NCBI GenBank assembly: GCA_945861565.1
Contig: CAMAUY010000014.1
Location: forward strand, 1-64,000
Origin: Akkermansia muciniphila
GTDB lineage: Bacteria > Verrucomicrobiota > Verrucomicrobiia > Limisphaerales > UBA9464
Reading direction: 5' to 3'
Length of the DNA stretch: 64,000 nucleotides
Made by a program: the position numbers and the translations under genes
The notes under the pieces: model-generated
The model's input: only the letters and a program-made list of their open reading frames with translations
Told to the model about the DNA's origin: nothing
Database searches by the model: none
Part shown: positions 27,901 through 36,368 of the stretch, piece after piece
Layout: every line of letters begins with the position of its first letter
Position numbering within the stretch: the stretch's first letter is position 1

Positions 27901-28009
27901 GTCCGGTGCTGGCGATCACGCTCGGCTCATTGGCGATTGCTGGGATGCACAAAAAGGCACCGACCAGCAACGCGAGCCAGGATTTGGGGTCCGCTGGTTC
28001 AAGATTCAT
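24905..28009 (-). CDS. PSCyt1/PSCyt2/PSD1 secreted protein without a DUF1501 neighbour
   Basis: A 1034-residue exported protein with a leader at about residues 11-27. PSCyt1 carries a haem site CVKCH (49-53) followed by [13 protein letters not shown], PSCyt2 follows ([19 protein letters not shown]), and a second CARCH lies in [22 protein letters not shown]. The centre, about residues 440-650, is a beta-rich concanavalin/LamG-like region ([32 protein letters not shown]), then a helical segment, then PSD1 ([20 protein letters not shown]). No DUF1501 gene lies on either side; the ABC exporter genes are upstream and the IS element downstream. Function unknown. A downstream partner could have been lost when the IS region was rearranged. 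Confidence 0.9.
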   Translation of the reverse strand: [1034 protein letters not shown]

Positions 28010-28153
28010 TCGTGCGATCGAAATGTTTTTGCGTGGGTACTGTTGGCGCGAGACCCTGACACATCCGGATGAGTCCGCAAGGATCGGAAGCTATCGGAAG
28101 CCAGTGGGTCCTGCGAAAAAGTTGCTGACAAGCATTTCCCTGCCGCTCCGCGG

Positions 28154-29542
28154 CTATGCCGTCACTGAATCGAGACGCGCCGGGCGCAGCTTCAGCCTGG
28201 CCCACCCGGCCAGAAAGGCGGACCAAGCGATCATCCCGCCGAGGCCGGCACCCGCGCGGCTCATCCAGACGCCGGGGGATTCCTCGCGAAATTCAAACTG
28301 CGGCAGCTGGTCGAAGTCGGCCATCGTGATCGGTTCGCGCTTATGAATACGGGGCGTGAAAAAGGCGGACACGGCCTGTTGCAGCACGCCCACCTGCTCG
28401 CGGAAGGCGCGATGCCGCCAGTAGCCGGTGCCGGCCAGGTCAGTCAGTGCTTCGTGCGCGGCGATGGCGGGCGAGAGAAAACGCCAACGGCCCACGGCCG
28501 TTTGCTGGCGGGCGAGTTGCGCGTCGAATTTCTGCCGCACCGGCTCGACGGCGCGGCCCACTTCGCTTTGCATGGTGAGATGTTGCGCGGCGAAATCAGC
28601 CTCCTGTCCGGGCGGCGCCAGTTCCGGGTGGTCGCGGTAGAACGAATTGAGCAATTCGCCGCCGCGCCTCTCCGCTTCGCCCGAGGCCTTGCGGCCCGCC
28701 GCGACGAGTTCGGGACGAGATGGCGTCGGGTAAAGTGTTTCGACCGCCACATTCAGAAACGTTGGCACCACGATGACGAGCAAGACCCACGCCGTGCCGA
28801 GAACGGTCGCGGCATTGGCGGCGCTGCGCGCGACGGCGTTGACTGCCAGCGCCAGCGTCGTCCAGAAAAATCCGTAGGCGAGAACAACCGCGAGCGCGAG
28901 TGCCAGACGCGCGACGGTGCCGCCCGCGCCGTCGAAAAAACCCGCCGCCAGCGTGGCGAGCGCGGCGAGCGTCAGCATGGGCAGCGCCCGCGCGAGGGCG
29001 CGGCGGGCCGCCCACCGCCACGGCGCGATACCTTGGGCCAGGGCCAGCCGCAGCGTGCCCGTTTCGCGGTCACCCGCCATGAGGTCGTAAACCGGCGCGA
29101 GGAGAAACAGCGGGAAAAGCCACACGAGGACAAATGCGAGGTCGAAGGGACCGGCCATCAGATGCGACGGGTTCTCCAGTTCGGAGCGGGTGTCGGCGGG
29201 CGCGGCGAGTTTCCAGAGGACGACGGTTTCGTGGCCGGGCGACAGGTCGGACTGGCCTGTGGCCAGCAACGGCAGCGGCGCGGGCGGCAGCACTGCGGTC
29301 GTTCCACGTCCGGCGATAGCCTTCGGGTCCACCGATTGTCGGGCAAGATGGTCGCGGAGCTGGGTTAGGAACTGCTCGGAGTCTTGGGTGAGCGCGGTGG
29401 CGGCTTCGCGCTGCCTTTGCGCGAGGCGCGAGCCGTTCCAGAGGCCATAGGCGAGTGCGGCAGCGAAGAGACCGAGGAGCAGCCACGCGGCGCGTTCGCG
29501 CGCCAGCAGCCGGAGTTCGAGGCGGAAGAGGTGCGAGGACAT
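28154..29542 (-). CDS. ABC-2 type exporter permease, DUF3526 type
   Basis: A 462-residue membrane protein starting MSSHLFRLEL. A first membrane helix at about 20-38 is followed by a periplasmic loop of about 110 residues and then a group of helices in 145-270 (AFVLVWLFPLFLLAPVYDLM, GFFWTTLALAVNAVA, VLGTAWVLLVIVVPTFLNVA). A second large loop of about 140 residues and a final helix near the C-terminus follow. This plan is typical of ABC-2 permeases with a DUF3526 domain. The start follows the stop of the paralogous permease after two bases, so the two are coupled. The frame is open another 16 codons upstream, but those overlap the neighbour. Confidence 0.85.
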   Translation of the reverse strand: MSSHLFRLELRLLARERAAWLLLGLFAAALAYGLWNGSRLAQRQREAATALTQDSEQFLTQLRDHLARQSVDPKAIAGRGTTAVLPPAPLPLLATGQSDLSPGHETVVLWKLAAPADTRSELENPSHLMAGPFDLAFVLVWLFPLFLLAPVYDLMAGDRETGTLRLALAQGIAPWRWAARRALARALPMLTLAALATLAAGFFDGAGGTVARLALALAVVLAYGFFWTTLALAVNAVARSAANAATVLGTAWVLLVIVVPTFLNVAVETLYPTPSRPELVAAGRKASGEAERRGGELLNSFYRDHPELAPPGQEADFAAQHLTMQSEVGRAVEPVRQKFDAQLARQQTAVGRWRFLSPAIAAHEALTDLAGTGYWRHRAFREQVGVLQQAVSAFFTPRIHKREPITMADFDQLPQFEFREESPGVWMSRAGAGLGGMIAWSAFLAGWARLKLRPARLDSVTA

Positions 29543-29544
29543 GA

Positions 29545-30963
29545 TCAATTCGGTTTCAGTCGCGGCGCGACGAGCAACAACGCGGTCCACGCTCCGGCGG
29601 TCCAGAGCAATAGCACCACCAGTCCCGGCGTGGCGGCGCGCAGCGCGTGGGCAAGCGGCGGCGGGTCGTAGCGGAAGGCGGGCAGTTTTTCCCAGAGCGT
29701 GCGATCGGCGACACCCCCATGGTGATCGCCCGCAGTGTTGTTCATCATATCCTCGTTGAGAACGCGAACGAAGTCGCGACGATGCTGCTCGGCGGCGACG
29801 GAGAAATGCCGGTGCTGCGTGAAGTCTGTCCCCGCCAGCGCCATCGAGGCGCTACGCAATCCGAGCAATGGCGCGGCCAGACCGGCCCAGGTCACCCAGC
29901 GGTCTTGCGATTCCAGACGGTCCCAGAGTTGGCCGAAGTGGTGGTCGAAGACTTCGCCCGCCAAGCGTTCACTCTCGAGCATGACGAGGCCGTTGAAGTT
30001 GAACGAGAGTTCTTCGATCCGTGCCTTGCCGTATTTCTGCAACGTCGATTGGGCGAACGCCTGCAACCGAGCGTTGCGCGGATTGTGGCCGTCCAGTCCG
30101 TCGTGCATGGCCTTGTTCATCGCCGCTTCAAAATCGACCCACTTTGGCGTGGGCAAAATGCGTTGCGCTAAATCGGAAGCAAGGCGGGGAGCGAGCACGG
30201 CGTTGGCCGCCCAGCTCACCAGGAGGACGGCCAGAGCAGTGCGCGGGGTGGACGTGATGGCCGACACCGCGAGGCACACGGCGAGAAGGGCCGCGAGGTA
30301 TAGGCCGTAGGCTCCGCCCATCGACGCGAGGCGAACCCAGCCACCCCCTCCATCGCCGCCGGGAAGTTTGGCCAGCGCCAGCGCTCCGAACACCGCGACG
30401 GGCAGCAGCAGGACAGCGAGCGCGGCACCCAGACCGAAAGCTTTGCCCAGCACGAGGTCGCGCGGACGCACGCCGAGGCTCAACACCTGACGCAGTGTGC
30501 CCTGCTCGCGTTCGCCCGCCAGCGCGCCAAACGTGAGCAGGACGACGAGCAGGGGCGCGAGCAGTTGCAATCCGGTGGCGGTGCTCAATTCGCCGAAGCG
30601 GCGCATCGCGGTGGCGTCCTGCGCGGGCAGAAACGAGGCTTGGTTTTGCCGATGCGCTTCGAGGTAAACCGTCGTGCCGACGAAGGGTTCGATTCCGCGG
30701 TCGAAGAGGGCCAGCGGCGCGAGCGGCTTGAAGACGTACACGCCGTAGTGGCCGGCGGAGTGGGAATTTTTTTCGCCCTGATTGAGCCAGTTCTCGCGTT
30801 CGAGGGCGGCCGCAGCGGCGTGCTCCCCGCGGGTGCGTTGCACCTGTTGCCACGCGAGCAGCAGCGCCACTCCGAGCAAGGCGACGACCCCGGCAGCAGC
30901 GATGCGGAAGCGTCCGTCGCGCCAGGCGTCGAGGAATTCCTTGCGGGCGATGGCGAGAATCAT
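29545..30963 (-). CDS. ABC-2 type exporter permease, DUF3526 type (paralogue)
   Basis: A 472-residue membrane protein with the same plan as the downstream permease: an N-terminal helix (AAAGVVALLGVALLLAW), a large loop, then the segment GALAGEREQGTLRQVLSLGV, which matches AGDRETGTLRLALAQGI in the partner and is the ABC-2 coupling region. A further helix group and a C-terminal loop-helix follow. The ATG at 30961-30963 overlaps the TGA of the ATPase gene (ATGA), so the ATPase and both permeases are translated together. Two unlike permeases and one ATPase suggest a heterodimeric exporter. Substrate unknown. Confidence 0.87.
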   Translation of the reverse strand: MILAIARKEFLDAWRDGRFRIAAAGVVALLGVALLLAWQQVQRTRGEHAAAAALERENWLNQGEKNSHSAGHYGVYVFKPLAPLALFDRGIEPFVGTTVYLEAHRQNQASFLPAQDATAMRRFGELSTATGLQLLAPLLVVLLTFGALAGEREQGTLRQVLSLGVRPRDLVLGKAFGLGAALAVLLLPVAVFGALALAKLPGGDGGGGWVRLASMGGAYGLYLAALLAVCLAVSAITSTPRTALAVLLVSWAANAVLAPRLASDLAQRILPTPKWVDFEAAMNKAMHDGLDGHNPRNARLQAFAQSTLQKYGKARIEELSFNFNGLVMLESERLAGEVFDHHFGQLWDRLESQDRWVTWAGLAAPLLGLRSASMALAGTDFTQHRHFSVAAEQHRRDFVRVLNEDMMNNTAGDHHGGVADRTLWEKLPAFRYDPPPLAHALRAATPGLVVLLLWTAGAWTALLLVAPRLKPN

Positions 30964-31661
30964 GCGCGGAGATGTTTCAGGTAGAGCTTTTCCAAATCGA
31001 CATGCTTGATGTCATTGACGGCGTATTCGCCGGCCAACTTTCCATCGAGCAGGATGCCGATGCGGGTGGCGTCTTCGCGCGCGCGAAACAAATCGTGGGT
31101 GGCCATGAGGATGGCAACCCCCTGCCCGGCGAGTTTGCGCAGGAGCAGCGAGAACTCGTGCGACGCCGAAGGGTCGAGGCCGGAGGTAGGTTCATCGAGC
31201 AAGAGAGCTTTGGCTTCGGTGGCGAGCGCGAGGGCGATGCCGACCTTCTGGCGCATTCCCTTGGAGTAAGTGCCGACGCGGCGGTCGGCGGCTTCGGCGG
31301 GCAGACCCGAGCGCTTGAGCAACGAGAGCAATTCCTCGCGCGTGTGGCGGCGTCCGCCGAGGGTGCTGAAGTAGTCGAGGTTTTCCACGCCGGTGAAGCG
31401 CGGGTAGAGCATGACCTGCTCAGGGATGTACGCGAGGTGCCGCCGCGCGGCGATCGGGTCGGCGGCGACGCTCGCGCCGTTGACGCGCACATCGCCCGCA
31501 TCGGGTGCGAGGAAACCGAGGAGGAGATTAATGGTTGTCGTCTTGCCCGCGCCGTTGGGGCCGAGCAGCGCAAAGACTTCGCCTGGCTTGATGGCTAGGG
31601 TTAGTTCATTGACGGCGACATGGCCGTCGAAGCGTTTGGTGAGTTTGATCGTTTCGAGCAT
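30960..31661 (-). CDS. ABC transporter ATP-binding protein of the DUF3526 exporter
   Basis: A 233-residue ATPase from the ATG giving MLETIKLTKR. Walker A is GPNGAGKT (34-41), the Q-loop is in YIPEQVMLYP, the signature is YSKGMRQK (132-139), Walker B LLLDEP (153-158), and the switch His lies in ATHDLFRA. It resembles the NosF/CcmA-type branch that drives ABC-2 exporters. The open frame reaches 31742, but the extra 27 residues do not fit an ABC domain. It is the first gene of a three-gene unit (ATPase, then two permeases) with a 4-bp overlap and a 2-bp gap. Confidence 0.93.
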   Translation of the reverse strand: MLETIKLTKRFDGHVAVNELTLAIKPGEVFALLGPNGAGKTTTINLLLGFLAPDAGDVRVNGASVAADPIAARRHLAYIPEQVMLYPRFTGVENLDYFSTLGGRRHTREELLSLLKRSGLPAEAADRRVGTYSKGMRQKVGIALALATEAKALLLDEPTSGLDPSASHEFSLLLRKLAGQGVAILMATHDLFRAREDATRIGILLDGKLAGEYAVNDIKHVDLEKLYLKHLRA

Positions 31662-31832
31662 ATCCCTGGAAGCCAATGACGAGATAATCGAACCGATCGG
31701 TTTGGCTGACTTGCTCGATATCCAGCCGGAGGATATCGGCACCGATCAATTTTTGCCACGGTCAAAGTCAAATTTGTGTGGACAAAACGGCTCCGTCGAT
31801 TTAGAGACTCCCCCGCTCCCTAGCAAAAATTT

Positions 31833-34013
31833 ATGAAAACGTATAAGTCGTTCTCGCACCCGCTTCGACGGGTCCTCACGGCCGGCATGATTGCCGCCGC
31901 ATTGTCACTGCTTCCTACCGCAGTGGAAGCCGGTCCCAAGGGTACCGTCAATGTTCGTGCCTTGGGCAACAGGAGCCTGAACATGGACGGGAACATTGCC
32001 GACTGGCCGCTGTCAGCCTTCACGAAGGTCGCCCAGCAGCCCCTGTTCCCCGAGGGCCAGAACGCCACGTCGACCTCGGCCAACGGGGATCACTTGGTGT
32101 TCGACAACAAACGGGTCGGCCTTTTCAATGGGACGGCGGAAGACGGTTTTACCGCCGACGGGATCAATGATTTCGGCGCATCGACCTACTTCGCCTTCGA
32201 CCATAAATTCCTGTATATCCTCTCGGTGGTGATTGATAACACCCTCCGGGACGATCTGGACGTGTCTGCGTTTGGCTCCACCGGCTTTTTAAACGATGGC
32301 TTTGAGTTCTTCCTCGATGCCAAGGGGGACAGCACAGACTGCATTTCTGACGACGGTTTCCCCAACGTCGACGGGCCCGATTCCTTATCGCCGAACACCG
32401 ACGACTTTCAAGCGACGGTGGGATTGAATGCCAATTTCAAGCCGGCGGGCAGCGCTGCGAATGTGCTGGGCGCGCGGCAGACGATCGAACGGGGCGGCAC
32501 CGTGGCCATGCTTGGGCCGATTGTGGACGGTGTTTTGGACGCTGCCGGCAAGGGCGGTCCGGGCGGCACCTATCGTGACGCCTTGACTGCATCGACGGCC
32601 TCCGACGGGATTGCCGACATCGGGGCCATGAAATATGACGACCTTCGCGCGGCAGGTGCCTTGAACCCGGAAATCCTGGCCAATCCCGGTACGACATTCA
32701 AAGGGTACGCGATCGAAATGCGCGTTCCTTTGCGGGGCAGGATTATTGGCGACCTGAATTCTGAACGTGCTCGGGTTGCCGATTCCGAACAGGTTGTCCA
32801 ACCGTCCACCATGGGCTTCGATTTGTTCTGGCGTGATGTAGACGGTCTTGTGCCTGACGCGGAAGATGACAAGAGTATCAAGTGGGCTGATTGGGCGCAG
32901 AGCACCACCGTGACCGGATGCACCGGCGATCCGACGCCGTCCAACCTCTTCAATACGGCAAACTGGGGCCAGTTGGTCTTCGACGCAACGAAGCCGCTGG
33001 TGCCTTTCCCGGCCACTACGCCAAAAATTCTGTTCATTTCTGCGAATGCGGCAACGCTGCCTAATGCCGACGCGGATCTCATGAACTTCTTCGACGCGAA
33101 TGGGTATCAGACGGTCTCGTTCCATTCCTCGGGGTATGCGCTTCAGCCCGACGAGGCGCGGGCGGCAATTGCCGGTAAAGCCTTGGTATTCATTTCCGAG
33201 ACGATTGGATCGACAACGATGACCGATCCCGCAAATTCAGGCGGGGCTCCACTCTCGCTGAAGGATTCGGACATTCCGATCGTTTCGAACGAGGCTTTCA
33301 TATTCGACAACGCGCAATGGGTGACGCTCCCTCCGGATTGGGCCGGCGGCAACGACTTCACCAATTTTGGCAATACCGCCCGATCGGAAGTTTACGCCAC
33401 GGGAACGGATCCTGGTCCTCTGGACGCCCTCCATATCAAACTGCCGGGCCATCCTATGGCCGCTGGGTTGCCGGCGGGCAAAGTTACGGTGTATACGAAA
33501 CCTTACAGTTTCAACTTCGGTTTGCTCTCGGCCGATGCGGAAATCATTGCGAGCGTGAATGCGGACGGCACTTTCCCGACGCACTGGAGTTACGACAAGG
33601 GCAAGAAATTGCCCGATGGCACTACCGCACCCAACAAGCGTATTTGCCTGTTCCTTGGACAGGTCGGCACTGGAAGGGATCTGGTCGAGGGAGATCCAGG
33701 CTATGATCCTGCTGTCCCCAAGCGCACGCCCGAGGCTAATTTCCCCACGGACTTCGGCATACTGAATGCGAATGGCAAGAAGCTCCTGTTGAACACGCTT
33801 AGCTACGCCAGCGGCAAGACCGTGACGGTGCCGCCGACGATTTCGATCGCGAAGAGCGGTGCGAATGTCGTGATCACCTACGCGGGTGGAACGTTGCAGA
33901 GCTCGGCAACGATCAACGGGACCTTTGCCCCCGAAGCCGGTGCCAGCCCCGTGACAATCTCGTCGCCGACCGGAAATAAGTATTACCGCGTCATCGTCGC
34001 CGACCGGAAATAA
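31833..34013 (+). CDS. Secreted protein with N-terminal CBM9-like domain, C-terminus altered by a tandem duplication
   Basis: A 726-residue exported protein with signal peptide MIAAALSLLPTAVEA. Residues about 45-320 look like a CBM9-type sugar-binding domain (LNMDGNIADWPLSAF, the TYFAFDHKFLYILSVVIDNT strand, and FLNDGFEFFLDAKGD). Residues about 390-650 look like a ThuA/flavodoxin-like alpha/beta domain (PKILFISANAATLP, KALVFISETIGS, LKDSDIPIVSNEAFIFD). The last 60 residues form a small beta domain common at the ends of verrucomicrobial secreted proteins. A 34-bp tandem duplication (33960-34027) shifts the frame: the unduplicated sequence would read KYYRVKAN and stop, but the gene now reads KYYRVIVADRK. 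The gene is alone and followed by a strong terminator. Confidence 0.75.
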   Translation: MKTYKSFSHPLRRVLTAGMIAAALSLLPTAVEAGPKGTVNVRALGNRSLNMDGNIADWPLSAFTKVAQQPLFPEGQNATSTSANGDHLVFDNKRVGLFNGTAEDGFTADGINDFGASTYFAFDHKFLYILSVVIDNTLRDDLDVSAFGSTGFLNDGFEFFLDAKGDSTDCISDDGFPNVDGPDSLSPNTDDFQATVGLNANFKPAGSAANVLGARQTIERGGTVAMLGPIVDGVLDAAGKGGPGGTYRDALTASTASDGIADIGAMKYDDLRAAGALNPEILANPGTTFKGYAIEMRVPLRGRIIGDLNSERARVADSEQVVQPSTMGFDLFWRDVDGLVPDAEDDKSIKWADWAQSTTVTGCTGDPTPSNLFNTANWGQLVFDATKPLVPFPATTPKILFISANAATLPNADADLMNFFDANGYQTVSFHSSGYALQPDEARAAIAGKALVFISETIGSTTMTDPANSGGAPLSLKDSDIPIVSNEAFIFDNAQWVTLPPDWAGGNDFTNFGNTARSEVYATGTDPGPLDALHIKLPGHPMAAGLPAGKVTVYTKPYSFNFGLLSADAEIIASVNADGTFPTHWSYDKGKKLPDGTTAPNKRICLFLGQVGTGRDLVEGDPGYDPAVPKRTPEANFPTDFGILNANGKKLLLNTLSYASGKTVTVPPTISIAKSGANVVITYAGGTLQSSATINGTFAPEAGASPVTISSPTGNKYYRVIVADRK

Positions 34014-34027
34014 GTATTACCGCGTCA
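33960..34027 (+). repeat. Perfect 34-bp tandem duplication across a stop codon
   Basis: The 34-bp unit 33960-33993 is repeated exactly in 33994-34027. Each unit contains CCGACCGGAAATAAGTATTA. Because 34 is not a multiple of 3, the second copy is read in a new frame and its AAATAAG supplies the stop at 34011-34013. The perfect identity suggests a recent slip or unequal exchange. Confidence 0.95.
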
Positions 34028-34082
34028 AAGCGAACTGAACTGTCCGTACTGCTGCGGTCAGTGAACCGTAATCTCTTGCAAA

Positions 34083-34111
34083 TGGCCGGGCGCAAGCCCG
34101 GCCATTTTTTT
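34083..34111 (+). terminator. Intrinsic terminator after the CBM9-like gene
   Basis: A perfect 9-bp stem TGGCCGGGC / GCCCGGCCA with a GCAA tetraloop is followed at once by seven T residues. It lies 70 bp after the stop codon and is the clearest rho-independent terminator in the window. Confidence 0.93.
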
Positions 34112-34245
34112 ATCTCAGACTTTCAAGTTATAAGGACGATGACAGCTCTGCCGGCGCACTCCAAATCGCAGAACCAAAGTGACGGGTTCAATTCAGTTGA
34201 CAAAATAGGGAATCTGCCACGGTTTTAATTCCGGATACCTCTATT

Positions 34246-35322
34246 ATGACACAGCCCATCCGAGTTCTCTACATCGGTCCTGCCAGCACGGGGACCTTCG
34301 ATATCGTTTCGATCGAGCAGCAGAGCCGTGCCGTGCGGCTCGTTGGGGGAACCGTTGTCCGGTACGAGGGCCGCAACACCGCAGAATTGACCCAGGCTCT
34401 GCGCGAGGTAGATGTCGCAATCCTTCAGGGACCCGGCTTCGACCCGGCTGCATTTGGGCACATGGGCCTGCACGGGCGCTGTAAGGGCCTAGTCGCCTTC
34501 GGTCACGGCTTCGATCAACTGGATCTGGCTGCGGCGACCGCCAATGGCGTCCTCCTGGCGAACACCGCCTCTTTTGGCACGGAAGAAGTGTCCAATCACA
34601 CGATGATGCACTTTCTCGTTTGCTCCCGGAAATTCGTGCTCCACGACAGGATGATCCGAAGCGGCGTGTGGACCCGCGAGAATTTGAGCCCGATGGGCCA
34701 CATCCAGGGACAAGTCTTCGGTGTCGTTGGTCTGGGCGACATCGGGCGCGCTGTGGCGCGCAAAGCGAAGGCGTTCGGACTGAACGTCGTCGCCTTCGAT
34801 CCGTACGTCGCATCCTGGGACATGCTCGAGTACGGCGTCGAGGCGAAGGACTCGCTCGAAGCGTTGTGTCGTGTCTCCGACTACATCAGCGTCCATGTTT
34901 ACCTGAACGCCGAGACGCGCCACCTGATTAGTCACGCGCAGTTCGCTATTATGAAATCCAGCGCCTACTTGATCAACTGCTCGCGCGGGGGTGTGGTCGA
35001 CGAGGCGGCCTTGATTACCGCGCTGCAGGAGCAACGCCTCGCTGGGGCAGGGCTCGACGTCTTCGAAAAAGAACCGGTCGATCCCAATAATCCGCTGCTC
35101 AAGATGGACAACGTGTCGCTGACCAATCACTACGCCAGTTACTCGGAGGTCGCGTGGGAGCGGGCCCAGACACAACTCGGCGAAGAGGCGGTGCGCATTG
35201 CCAACGGCATGTGGCCGATGTCGCTGATCAATCCCGAGGTGCACCATGTCGTCCCGCCGCGAAAGCCAGCCCGGTCGTGGGAAGTGTGCGCGCGGGAGGT
35301 GGCGGTCGGTCGGCATCCTTGA
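34246..35322 (+). CDS. D-isomer-specific 2-hydroxyacid dehydrogenase
   Basis: A 358-residue NAD(P)-dependent dehydrogenase that interconverts 2-oxo acids and D-2-hydroxy acids. The nucleotide-binding fold has GLGDIG (162-167) with Asp185 about 20 residues later at the end of the second strand, which favours NAD. The catalytic positions are Arg247 in INCSRGGVVDE, Glu276 in DVFEKEP and His295 in LTNHYASYS. The N-terminal 100 residues form the substrate domain with VAFGHGFDQLDL. A TTGACA hexamer at 34197-34202 could be a -35 box, but no good -10 box follows. An SDR gene starts 37 bp downstream, so the two may be cotranscribed. The substrate is unknown. Confidence 0.9.
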   Translation: MTQPIRVLYIGPASTGTFDIVSIEQQSRAVRLVGGTVVRYEGRNTAELTQALREVDVAILQGPGFDPAAFGHMGLHGRCKGLVAFGHGFDQLDLAAATANGVLLANTASFGTEEVSNHTMMHFLVCSRKFVLHDRMIRSGVWTRENLSPMGHIQGQVFGVVGLGDIGRAVARKAKAFGLNVVAFDPYVASWDMLEYGVEAKDSLEALCRVSDYISVHVYLNAETRHLISHAQFAIMKSSAYLINCSRGGVVDEAALITALQEQRLAGAGLDVFEKEPVDPNNPLLKMDNVSLTNHYASYSEVAWERAQTQLGEEAVRIANGMWPMSLINPEVHHVVPPRKPARSWEVCAREVAVGRHP

Positions 35323-35359
35323 TCCCCAGCGCCGGGCGGTGTGAGATGGATCCGTGCAA

Positions 35360-36127
35360 ATGAATCTGACAAATAAGCGAGTCGTGGTTTTCGGCGCGGC
35401 TCGCGGGATCGGTCGCGCGATCGCAGAGGGGTTTATCGCCGAGCACTGCCAGGTCGAGGGCTTTGACCGCGACACGAGCGGACCACCTTTGTCCGGCAGT
35501 GGCTCGATGACCGCGTGCGATGTGACATCCTATGCTCAGGTGCGCTCGGTTGCCGATGCGCTAACGGGAGTGGCTCACGTTATCTATTCGGTCGGCATTG
35601 GTTCGGGAAAGTTCGGGTTTCCGTTTTGGAACCTGGAGCCCGAGGACTGGGCGCGCGTGCTGGAGGTGAACCTGACCGGTGCCGTCAACGTCGCGCACGC
35701 CTTCGCGCCCAAACTGATCGCGTGCGGCGAGGGGTCCCTGCTTTTTCTCGCATCCGTTGCCGGCCAGATGGGTTCGCAGACGGATCCGCCCTACAGCGCG
35801 GCAAAGGCCGGCCTGATCAATTTCATGCAGTGTGCGGCCAAGGATTTGGCACCGCACGGGGTTCGGGTGAATGCACTCTCGCCAGGCATGGTAAAGACCG
35901 ACTTGAACGAATCGGTGTGGCGGGCCAGCCAGGGGAATCGTCCTCCGGAACAACGGCAGGCATACTCCGCCTGGGCGGAGGAGAAGATTCGAAAGGTCGC
36001 CCCATTGGGCCGATGGCAGGAGCCGGCGGAACTGGCGGCGATGGCCGTTTTCCTCGCCTCGGCGCACGCACGAAACATCACCGGGCAGACGATCAACATC
36101 GACGGCGGGCAGGTCATGCACGCTTGA
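35360..36127 (+). CDS. Short-chain dehydrogenase/reductase (SDR) family oxidoreductase
   Basis: A 255-residue classical SDR. The cofactor site is GAARGIG (12-18), the structural Asn104 lies in VNLTGAV, and the active-site residues are Ser132 (ASVAG), Tyr145 and Lys149 (YSAAK). The C-terminus ends in NIDGGQVMHA, the usual (V/I)DGG finish. Asp36 in FDRDTS suggests NAD preference. The frame allows a GTG start at 35354; the ATG at 35360 gives the standard N-terminus. It follows the 2-hydroxyacid dehydrogenase closely, and together they could process a hydroxy or sugar acid, which is inference. Confidence 0.9.
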   Translation: MNLTNKRVVVFGAARGIGRAIAEGFIAEHCQVEGFDRDTSGPPLSGSGSMTACDVTSYAQVRSVADALTGVAHVIYSVGIGSGKFGFPFWNLEPEDWARVLEVNLTGAVNVAHAFAPKLIACGEGSLLFLASVAGQMGSQTDPPYSAAKAGLINFMQCAAKDLAPHGVRVNALSPGMVKTDLNESVWRASQGNRPPEQRQAYSAWAEEKIRKVAPLGRWQEPAELAAMAVFLASAHARNITGQTINIDGGQVMHA

Positions 36128-36368
36128 TCCTTGCTGCCGTTCGTTTGGACAGGGGACACCGATTCCCGTAACGTCCTCGAAACGTCTACCGGGTTGCCTG
36201 CCTTTGAGCGTAAGAATCGAAACTGAGTTCGCGAAGTTCTGTCCCCGCTGGGAACGTGGCGCAGGCTCGGCGGCGGGAAATCCCTCCTGCCGGCCGACTC
36301 AACCTTCCGCGCAATTGCGGCCCCAGGGCATCCCGGTCAAGGGTGGGTTCCGCCTGAATGGAATACGT

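Noticed and set aside
34197-34229. A promoter with TTGACA before the 2-hydroxyacid dehydrogenase
   Set aside because: The -35 hexamer is perfect, but the best -10-like text (TTTAAT) is 21 bp away, too far for a confident call.
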